In this document: one piece after another, positions 7,036 through 13,186 of the stretch
How positions within the stretch are numbered: the stretch's first letter is position 1
How the letters are laid out: each line of letters starts with the position of its first letter
Source of the DNA: an uncultured Gammaproteobacteria bacterium
GTDB taxonomy: Bacteria > Pseudomonadota > Gammaproteobacteria > CAJQNE01
Length of the DNA: 25,891 nt
Assembly: GCA_905479545.1 (NCBI GenBank)
Contig: CAJQNE010000003.1
Coordinates: 1-25,891 of the forward strand
Reading direction: 5' to 3'
The notes under the pieces: model-generated
Told to the model about the DNA's origin: nothing
Databases searched by the model: none
What the model saw: only the letters and a program-made list of their open reading frames with translations
Made by a program: the position numbers and the translations under genes

Positions 7036-7856
7036 ATAAAGATAGCACGCAAAAAACCATACTGATCACCGGCGCTACTGATGGCATTGGCTTGGCAACG
7101 GCAAAGATGTTGGCTGCCGAAGGCCACCAGCTGTTATTGCACGGCCGTAATGCTGAAAAGCTGGCCGACGTAGAAAAAGTTCTGAGCGAATCAAAGCCGG
7201 CAGCTGGGATCGAAACCTTTGTCGCTGACCTCGCCCATTTTGACCAGGTTCAGGCATTGGCAGCGGCGATAACCGCCAGCCATTCGACCCTCGACGTGGT
7301 GATTAACAATGCCGGTATTTTTCACACACCAAACCCAATTACCCACGACGGACTGGATATTCGGTTTGTCGTAAACAGCTTCGCGCCCTACCTGCTTACC
7401 CGGCAGCTAATGCCACTACTCAGCTCCAACGGGCGGGTTGTTAACCTGTCTTCTGCGGCACAGTCGCCGGTTAGCCTGCAGGCCCTGGCAGGCGAAGTTC
7501 AGCTGCCCGAAGCGTTTGCCGCCTATGCACAAAGTAAATTGGCGCTCACCATGTGGTCGCGTCATTTGGCAGAAGAACTGGGCAAATCAGGCCCGGCCAT
7601 TATCGCCGTAAACCCCGGCTCCATGCTCGCCAGCAAAATGGTTAAAGAAGGCTTTGGCGTGGCCGGTAACGACCTCAGTATCGGTGCAGGAATTCTGACA
7701 CGCGCAGCGCTGAGCGATGAATTCAACAACGCCAGCGGCAAGTATTTCGACAACGATGCAGGCAAGTTCAGCGCGCCACATCAGGATGCGTTAGATCAAC
7801 AAAAGTGTCAGGAAGTTGTTGCTGCTATTGAAGCTGTTTTAAACAGATTTTTGTAG
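7032..7856 (+). CDS. Short-chain dehydrogenase/reductase (SDR)
   Basis: The 274-residue classical-type SDR shows the cofactor motif TGATDGIG at about residues 14-21, the NNAG structural motif near 91-94, a catalytic serine in VVNLSSAA (about 138-140), and the YAQSK active-site Tyr/Lys pair near 165-169. HGRN after the second strand suggests an NADP preference through the arginine. It should reversibly oxidise or reduce an alcohol/carbonyl in the cytoplasm; the length and the FDNDAGKFSAPHQDA tail recall the retinol-dehydrogenase-like/WWOX-type subgroup. Its ATG overlaps the stop of the monooxygenase gene, strongly suggesting one operon. A 70-bp gap separates it from the cupin gene. Confidence 0.92.
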   Translation: MNKDSTQKTILITGATDGIGLATAKMLAAEGHQLLLHGRNAEKLADVEKVLSESKPAAGIETFVADLAHFDQVQALAAAITASHSTLDVVINNAGIFHTPNPITHDGLDIRFVVNSFAPYLLTRQLMPLLSSNGRVVNLSSAAQSPVSLQALAGEVQLPEAFAAYAQSKLALTMWSRHLAEELGKSGPAIIAVNPGSMLASKMVKEGFGVAGNDLSIGAGILTRAALSDEFNNASGKYFDNDAGKFSAPHQDALDQQKCQEVVAAIEAVLNRFL

Positions 7857-7926
7857 GTGCAAATTTTCACCGAATCAATAACCAACCCGCATTCAAGCAA
7901 ACCGCAAAATTACGAGGAATGCCAAT

Positions 7927-8751
7927 ATGAAAGCAATGAAACTGATAGCTACCGGCATAGCCGGCCTGGCCGCCATACTGCTGCTGAACACCTACGCGGT
8001 AGCGGATAGAACCAACACAGTAACCCTAGCCTCAGAAGTAAACTGGGAGCCACTGAACCCGGCGCGCGGCGACAATAGCCCAAAAGCAGGCACACTATGG
8101 GGCGACCGCAAGGCCGCGGTACCGACCGGCTTTCTGGCTGAATTTAAAGACGGTTTCTCGTCGCCACCACATATTCACAATGCGACCTATCGAGCCGTGG
8201 TGATTAGTGGGCTTATTCACAACGACGATCCCGACGCTGCCCGCATGTGGATGCCTGCTGGCTCTTTCTGGACCCAGCCCTTAGGCGAAGCGCATATAAC
8301 GGCGGCGAAAGGCAGCAAAAATATTGCCTTGGTGGAAATTGATAAAGGCCCCTATCTCGTACACCCGACAGAGCAGGCTTTTGATAATGGCGAACGCCCC
8401 ATCAACGTCGATGTTGCCAATATCGTTTGGGTGGATATGCCTGCCGTATCTGGCCATACAGAGAAGCCACAGATCGCTTATCTATGGGGCGATTTGAGTG
8501 AAGGCCAGTCACACGGAATATTTATTAAATTGCCCGCTGGCTTTACCGGCAGCATCGAAAGCGAAGGCTCTACATTCCACGCTGTCATTGTGAAAGGCCA
8601 AACGAGCTATCAACACTCCGAAGCTAAAACCCTAACGCCCGGCAGCTACTTTGGCTCTGAGGGCGAGGCGGTACATCGTTTGTCTGCAGGCGATGCTGAA
8701 GAAACGGTTATTTATGTGCGAACCAATGGTGAGGTTAATGTCTCGGGGTGA
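7927..8751 (+). CDS. Exported DUF4437-type double-cupin protein
   Basis: A signal peptide (hydrophobic core IAGLAAILLLNTYAVA, cleavage near residue 26) precedes a 250-residue double beta-barrel. The first cupin carries PPHIHNATYRAVVISG at about 78-93, giving His ligands for a metal; the second carries STFHAVIVKG and a closing VHRLSAGD. This is the layout of DUF4437/ChrR-like cupins, whose function is largely unknown; some cupins of this shape bind zinc or iron. AGGA lies 9 nt before the ATG. It is the last gene of the redox cluster and the only one predicted to act in the periplasm. No terminator is visible before the convergent gene that ends 20 bp later. Family placement is fairly firm, reaction unknown. 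Confidence 0.82.
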   Translation: MKAMKLIATGIAGLAAILLLNTYAVADRTNTVTLASEVNWEPLNPARGDNSPKAGTLWGDRKAAVPTGFLAEFKDGFSSPPHIHNATYRAVVISGLIHNDDPDAARMWMPAGSFWTQPLGEAHITAAKGSKNIALVEIDKGPYLVHPTEQAFDNGERPINVDVANIVWVDMPAVSGHTEKPQIAYLWGDLSEGQSHGIFIKLPAGFTGSIESEGSTFHAVIVKGQTSYQHSEAKTLTPGSYFGSEGEAVHRLSAGDAEETVIYVRTNGEVNVSG

Positions 8752-8771
8752 AAGGCCTGAGCTGCATCATT

Positions 8772-9206
8772 CTAGGTAGCGTTCGTTTTTTCAGCTCTGA
8801 TTAGCCAATACGCAACCAACGGAAACTGAACCCAGAAGGAAAAATAGAACAACGTGAGATACCAGTAAGGAATAACTAACTCAATGCCTAGCCCGAGGTA
8901 AAGGCCCAGCAGCAGGTAGTCATAAATAAAGAATGGTAGGGTCAAATATAAGGCTAACCAGCAGGAATTTTTCAAATGTTGGCCGTCGTGCCAGAACTTT
9001 CTCAGGCTAGCCGCGGTAATGGGGAAATAGGCCAGGGTTACCGCAATGCAGATTACAATTTTCGACCACAGCGGCCAGCTCTGATAATAATCAGGTAGTC
9101 CGATTAGATAAAACGTCAGCCAGGTGATAAAGCTGTAGATGGCGAGTCGGACGTGCATTGCTAAGGACATAACGATTGCTTTACCTACGCTAATTCGTTT
9201 ATCCAT
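8772..9206 (-). CDS. Integral membrane protein of unknown function, four predicted helices
   Basis: The 144-residue product is dominated by hydrophobic stretches at about residues 20-37, 48-66, 82-104 and 112-136, with positively charged ends (MDKR and IRAEK), fitting a four-helix inner-membrane protein. Aromatic content is high (WYLTLFYFSFWVQFP). I recognise no family. The ATG at 9206 has no clear ribosome site; an internal ATG 12 codons on is a less likely alternative. It lies 66 bp downstream of the zeta-like toxin gene on the same strand and may share its transcript, although nothing links the functions. A small CGGCG/CGCCG hairpin sits between the two genes. Confidence 0.7.
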   Translation of the reverse strand: MDKRISVGKAIVMSLAMHVRLAIYSFITWLTFYLIGLPDYYQSWPLWSKIVICIAVTLAYFPITAASLRKFWHDGQHLKNSCWLALYLTLPFFIYDYLLLGLYLGLGIELVIPYWYLTLFYFSFWVQFPLVAYWLIRAEKTNAT

Positions 9207-9272
9207 GATGGCCGCACTGCTTCAGGCGGCGCAATTACGCCGGAGGTAGAGTGGCGCTAACAAGTGGATAGC

Positions 9273-9872
9273 CTAGTTCGCTGCCACCGACTTAATAAAC
9301 GCAGTCGCCCATTTTGGCCGCAAATGGGGCGATGGGTTGACCCATACCAAGTCGCCGGACTCATAACGCACAACGTCCAGAAACGCCCGGTCTTTAAAGC
9401 TGTTGTCGATAAGGCTTACCCGGTCGGCGATGGTAATGGCTTCCTGCACATTGCCGATCATCCGGTCGTAGCGTTGGCGAATTTTATCTTCCGGCACTTC
9501 ATGGCCGCCTTCGATAACGCGCTGGTTTACGCGGGCGACGGACAGGTTAGCGTCGTCGACATAAATGCAGGTTAGCCAGATGATGTAGCCGCGCTGGCGG
9601 GCGTCACGGAGTAGCTCCAGTTTAGAGGGGTGGGAGAATACCGTTTCGGTGACGAACGAGCGGTTTTTGTCGAGCAGCGCGGTGCGGGTGTCGGCGGCTA
9701 GTTTGGATGCTTCGTAGGCGTGTTCGGCGGTATCCTCCGGCCATTCGGCACGAGCGATCAGGTCGGCGTTGATAAACGGCAACGTCAGTCGCGGTTTGAT
9801 ATAGCGCTCGTAATAAGTGGTTTTGCCAGCGCCGTTCGGGCCGACCAAAATCCACAGTAGTGGCGTGCTCAT
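9273..9872 (-). CDS. Zeta-toxin-family P-loop kinase (toxin of a TA pair)
   Basis: The 199-residue protein begins with a strand and the Walker A motif GPNGAGKT (residues 11-18), followed by FINADLIA (33-40, with Asp37) and RSFVTETVFS (71-80), the order seen in zeta toxins and related small kinases. Zeta toxins phosphorylate UDP-N-acetylglucosamine and so poison cell-wall synthesis; whether this member does is inference, since some relatives have other or unknown targets. AAGGA lies 7 nt before the ATG. The gene is 74 bp downstream of a ParD-like antitoxin gene, giving the antitoxin-first order typical of type II TA modules. The key lysine, Asp37 and Glu76 are all present, so it looks active. 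Confidence 0.85.
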   Translation of the reverse strand: MSTPLLWILVGPNGAGKTTYYERYIKPRLTLPFINADLIARAEWPEDTAEHAYEASKLAADTRTALLDKNRSFVTETVFSHPSKLELLRDARQRGYIIWLTCIYVDDANLSVARVNQRVIEGGHEVPEDKIRQRYDRMIGNVQEAITIADRVSLIDNSFKDRAFLDVVRYESGDLVWVNPSPHLRPKWATAFIKSVAAN

Positions 9873-9946
9873 AGTTAATCCTTTTTATAGTAATGAGCTT
9901 TGTCGTTGGGTGCGATAAGTCAGCTGTTTTAGCTGTAGGTGCGAAT

Positions 9947-10315
9947 TCAGGCGATGATTTTCCTACGGCCATTCGGTGCCACTTCCACCACATCACCATT
10001 TGCATCCAGCACCGTATACGGCAGGCCAGCCTGCGAACGGGCAGCGTGGAAGTCGGCATCGCCTTTCGGCTGAAACAGTTCCGATTCGAGCTGCGCCAGT
10101 GTTAATGATTTTTCTTCATCGGCGAGGTCATCAAAATCCAACTGAGCTTTAAGTACATCCTGCACACGCCGCACCGAAACGGTCGGCATACGCTCTAAAT
10201 TTCGCCCCAGCCGCATCCAGTAACTGGCTTGTTCGGCCAGTGACCGGTTGGAATCTGACCCGACAGAACGGGCCTCTGCCGCTAAGGCGCTATCTATCTT
10301 TATGGACGTGCTCAT
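9947..10315 (-). CDS. ParD-like antitoxin
   Basis: The N-terminus, SIKIDSALAAEARSVG followed by NRSLAEQASYWMRLGR, has the short strand and helix pair of ribbon-helix-helix proteins and the RS..EQ..YW..LGR pattern of the ParD_like antitoxin family (remembered as PF11903). The C-terminal part (about 60-122) is acidic and probably disordered, suited to wrapping the toxin. I choose the ATG at 10315 (122 residues) because GAGG lies 7 nt before it and the protein then begins directly with the DNA-binding strand; an upstream in-frame ATG at 10342 adds nine residues and lies within the candidate operator. The antitoxin should repress its own promoter, where two matching palindromes are seen. Confidence 0.82.
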   Translation of the reverse strand: MSTSIKIDSALAAEARSVGSDSNRSLAEQASYWMRLGRNLERMPTVSVRRVQDVLKAQLDFDDLADEEKSLTLAQLESELFQPKGDADFHAARSQAGLPYTVLDANGDVVEVAPNGRRKIIA

Positions 10316-10334
10316 GCGGCAACCTCGCAATACT

Positions 10335-10414
10335 GGTGGCAAAACGCCACTGCCGAATGCCTAGATTAACCTGAATAGCGGTTTTTGGCAATTTATTGGT
10401 GGCATATTGCTACC
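10335..10414 (-). promoter_or_regulatory. TA operon control region: promoter between two matching palindromes
   Basis: Plus-strand GGTGGC-AAAAC-GCCACT (10335-10351) and GGTGGC-ATATT-GCTACC (10398-10414) share the same 6-5-6 geometry and left arm, with centres 63 bp apart, close to six helical turns. Between them, reading leftward, TTGCCA (10391-10386) and TAATCT (10368-10363) are 17 bp apart and form a plausible promoter, with a start near 10356. One palindrome would lie just downstream of the start and the other just upstream of the -35. This is what cooperative autorepression by a ribbon-helix-helix antitoxin would need; binding itself is inference. Confidence 0.5.
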
Positions 10415-10427
10415 GTTGTATCGCCGT

Positions 10428-10508
10428 GTAGGTTGGCATGCGCTTGCATGCCAACAGTGCCGGCTACAGCGAAACATTTTGTCAACATGCTTCGCGATGC
10501 TGACCTAC
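10428..10508. repeat. REPIN: two inverted REP elements
   Basis: GTAG (10428-10431) is followed at once by the perfect hairpin GTTGGCATGC-GCTT-GCATGCCAAC (10432-10455). Facing it is the imperfect hairpin 10481-10504 followed by CTAC (10505-10508), which on the other strand reads GTAG plus stem. A GTAG tetranucleotide ahead of a stem-loop is the hallmark of REP elements mobilised by RAYT (TnpA-REP) transposases, and an inverted pair is a REPIN/BIME. No RAYT gene is in the window, so mobilisation would be in trans. It lies between the amidohydrolase and the TA module. Confidence 0.72.
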
Positions 10509-10565
10509 GGCTTGTGGCGGCCCGTTGTTGGATTGCTCCGTAGCGCGGGAATCTAGGTGCTACTG

Positions 10566-12323
10566 CTACTCAGCGCTAAAAATCCGCACGCCACCCACCC
10601 AGGTTTGAACTGGCTTAATGACTTTTAAATCGGCGTCTGGCTTTAGCGGGTTGGCGGAGAGTACGACTAAATCGGCTAGTTTTCCGGGCACCAGCGAGCC
10701 GATTTTGTCGTCTAGCTGCATTTGCCAGGCAGCATCGATGGTCGTAGCGCGGAGGGCTTTTTCTGCGCTAATAGCTTGCTCAGCGCCAAGGGTTTTGCCA
10801 CCGCTGGTTTGGCGGGTTACGGCGTTCCATACCGCCAGCATCGGGTTTATCGGTACTACCGGCGTGTCGAGGTGAATGCTGTAGCGCAGGCCAATCTTTT
10901 CGGCACTGGCCATGGGGCTAATCCGGGCGGCGCGTTCCGGGCCCATAAAAATATCGCGGTGGCGGTCGCCCCAATAATAAACATGGCTGTTAAAGAAGCT
11001 GGGTGTGACCCCGAGTTGCTGCATTCGTTGTAGCTGATCTTCGCTGGCCATCTGGGCGTGAATCAGAATGAGCCGGGGATCGTTTGCCCGTTCGGCGTCG
11101 GGGCAGCTACTTGCTGCGGTTTCCCAGGCATCCAGAATCGCGTCGATAGCCGCGTCACCATTGCCGTGGACGGCGAGTTGTCGGTTACCCTGGCAGTGTA
11201 CCGCTGTCATGGAAATCACCAGCTCGGCGTCCGTCATACTGGCAAAACCCCGGTAGTCGTCAGCGCGGTCGCCGGTTTGGTAGTAGGCTTTTTTCAGATA
11301 GCCGGTGTAACCCTGAATCGAGCCATCAGCAATAAATTTTGCCGCCCCTACGGTCGTTTTTTTATTGCTAAAACGCTGCAGGTTCAGCTCGCCATTAGCC
11401 TCCTGCAGCGCAAGAGATCCTTCCGGCCACAGCACTAATCGCTGTGAAATCAGGCCAAGCTTGGAAAGCAGCGACATGCCGTTAAGGTGCGCTTTTAGCG
11501 CCAGGCCGTTCTGCACGGTGGTAACCCCCGCTGCGCCGTAATCCAGAACAGCGTCACGAACTATCGCCAGTTGGGTAAGCGGCGCGAAGTTGTAGGCGCG
11601 TTTCATTACCGGTTTGTGGGCGTTTTCGGTCAGCAGGCCGGTGAGGGTGCCATCGGCGTTTTTAACAATTTCGCCACCTTCGGGCACTGGCGTATTAGCG
11701 TCGATATTCATCGCCGCCAGTGCTGCGCTATTAGCCACGCCCATATGGCCGGAAATGTGGATTAGGTAAATGGGCCGGGAGCTGCTGATCGAGTCCAGCT
11801 CAGTCCGGGTCGGGTGACGGTTTTCTGTCAGTACCGTGTCGTCATAACCAAACCCGACCAACCAGTTTTTCGCTGCCTGGCCGTCATTGGCACTGTCGCT
11901 GCTGTTGCGGGCTTTGAGCCGCTCAAGCAGTTTTTCAATACTGCGGAGGTCGCCAATCGGTGGGCTGTTTAAATCGACCGCCGCGGCATCAAGCCCGGAG
12001 CCGGGAAAGTGGCCGTGCGCCTCAACAAAACCGGGCAGAACGGTTTTGCCCGGCAAATCGTGAACCTTGGTATTCCAGCGTTTGCGGGCCAGTATTCTTT
12101 CAGTGGTGCCGAGAGCAACTATTTTATTACCCTCCACCAGCATGGCTTCTACCTGTGCTGCTGCTTCGCTGGGTTCCGCTAAGGTGACGATATTGCCGTT
12201 GATAAAAACCTGGCTGGCGGGCGGCTTGGGGTGGAAATAAATCCACAGCGCAGCAAACGCGATGAGGCCGAGCAGCACTACTGCCATTAACAGTTTTGCG
12301 ATAAAGCGGAAAAGTGTTTTCAT
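10566..12323 (-). CDS. Membrane-anchored YtcJ-like amidohydrolase
   Basis: The 585-residue product starts with one transmembrane helix (about residues 8-30, LLMAVVLLGLIAFAALWIYF), so it is probably an inner-membrane protein with its catalytic part outside the cytoplasm. The rest follows the Amidohydro_3/YtcJ pattern: an N-terminal beta segment (VFINGNIVTL), the metal-binding VLPGFVEAHGHFPG near residue 100, KFIADGSIQGYTGY near 330, further metal-site histidines in LAVHGNGDAA and LILIHAQMAS, and the closing GSLVPGKLADLVVLSANPL. Members hydrolyse N-substituted formamides and other amides, but most have no known substrate. It follows the Tag-like gene by 54 bp on the same strand and probably shares its transcript. 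The ribosome site is weak. The amidohydrolase assignment is secure. Confidence 0.9.
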   Translation of the reverse strand: MKTLFRFIAKLLMAVVLLGLIAFAALWIYFHPKPPASQVFINGNIVTLAEPSEAAAQVEAMLVEGNKIVALGTTERILARKRWNTKVHDLPGKTVLPGFVEAHGHFPGSGLDAAAVDLNSPPIGDLRSIEKLLERLKARNSSDSANDGQAAKNWLVGFGYDDTVLTENRHPTRTELDSISSSRPIYLIHISGHMGVANSAALAAMNIDANTPVPEGGEIVKNADGTLTGLLTENAHKPVMKRAYNFAPLTQLAIVRDAVLDYGAAGVTTVQNGLALKAHLNGMSLLSKLGLISQRLVLWPEGSLALQEANGELNLQRFSNKKTTVGAAKFIADGSIQGYTGYLKKAYYQTGDRADDYRGFASMTDAELVISMTAVHCQGNRQLAVHGNGDAAIDAILDAWETAASSCPDAERANDPRLILIHAQMASEDQLQRMQQLGVTPSFFNSHVYYWGDRHRDIFMGPERAARISPMASAEKIGLRYSIHLDTPVVPINPMLAVWNAVTRQTSGGKTLGAEQAISAEKALRATTIDAAWQMQLDDKIGSLVPGKLADLVVLSANPLKPDADLKVIKPVQTWVGGVRIFSAE

Positions 12324-12377
12324 AAGGTCGGTCCGGTTGAGCTGCCGTGATTTGGCGAAGTATTCGCCTGGCTTGAT

Positions 12378-13052
12378 TTAAGTAGGGCCTATTGAACAGG
12401 CGAGCACGCGACTAATATGTGCCAGCGGTCGGCCACTTTCTTGTTGCCACTGATTAAACGCTGCCTGCACAGCGCGCAGCTCAGCCTGGCTGGTGGGCTC
12501 TTTGTCGATAACCTTTTCCAGCTTCAATGCTGTCACGGCATCGTTCGTCATTACCCAGCTATCTTTACCGGCCAAGCGCAAAAAATACAGGCCACTATTA
12601 CCGCCTAGTCGTTTGGCATTTTTCTTCAGCAGTTTCTGCAGGCCAATCAGGTCTTCACCGGGCCAGGCAGCAAGGAATTTTCCAAAGCTGCCATGCTCCT
12701 GCGCAATGTCGAGCACGAACTGAGCATTAGCCCGCACGCTGGCGACTTTAGTGCGGTGACGGATGATGCGCTCGTCTTTGGCCATCTTGTCGAGGTCAAT
12801 ATCGCTCTGCATCACCATCGTAAACGGGTCGAAGCCGTGGAATACCGTTTCAAACCCCGCCCATTTGTGCTCAACCACCCGCCAGACGAAGCCGGCCTGA
12901 AAGATGCGCTTGGTCATCATTGCCAGGTAGCGGTCGTCGCCTACCGCCTCTAGTTGCTTAGGGCTGAGCGGTGTTGGCAACTGGGCTTCCAGCGATTTGG
13001 CGCCGCCGTGATGGGCGGCGGCCTGATCAAATAATTTTGAGAAGCTGTTCAT
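12378..13052 (-). CDS. Divergent DNA-3-methyladenine glycosylase I (Tag) family protein
   Basis: The 224-residue protein aligns with Tag in the central block: QAGFVW at 52-57 (QAGLSW in E. coli Tag), FETVFHGFDP, and ERIIRHRTKVASVRANAQ. Tag removes 3-methyladenine from alkylated DNA. Two features are missing compared with E. coli Tag as I remember it: the residue matching the base-binding Glu38 is Arg49, and the four zinc ligands (N-terminal Cys/His, C-terminal His/Cys) are not evident. This resembles a widespread divergent branch usually annotated as Tag I, whose specificity may differ. No strong ribosome site precedes the ATG; another ATG lies at codon 45. It is divergent from asmA and leads the amidohydrolase gene. 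Confidence 0.82.
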   Translation of the reverse strand: MNSFSKLFDQAAAHHGGAKSLEAQLPTPLSPKQLEAVGDDRYLAMMTKRIFQAGFVWRVVEHKWAGFETVFHGFDPFTMVMQSDIDLDKMAKDERIIRHRTKVASVRANAQFVLDIAQEHGSFGKFLAAWPGEDLIGLQKLLKKNAKRLGGNSGLYFLRLAGKDSWVMTNDAVTALKLEKVIDKEPTSQAELRAVQAAFNQWQQESGRPLAHISRVLACSIGPT

Positions 13053-13186
13053 AAGGTGAAATTTTTCATGGTGTGAAACTTGCTGTGACTTTAGTCTGTC
13101 ATTGAACAGTGAATTTACAGCTCGAACAAGCTGCCGTTTGCTTATACTAATTGGCGAAGCTGTTAACCGAATACTTGGAGATATAA
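13053..13186. promoter_or_regulatory. Divergent promoter region between the Tag-like gene and asmA
   Basis: This 134-bp spacer must hold both promoters. For asmA the best -10 is TATACT at 13143-13148 with TG two bases further upstream, while no good -35 is found 16-18 bp before it. The asmA ribosome site GGAGAT lies just before the ATG at 13187. I could not pick a convincing promoter for the leftward gene. Confidence 0.35.

Noticed and set aside
10509..10565. GTAGC...GCTAC inverted repeat as a terminator of the amidohydrolase gene
   Set aside because: The arms are only 5 bp with a 14-nt loop and no T-run, so it is not distinguishable from chance.
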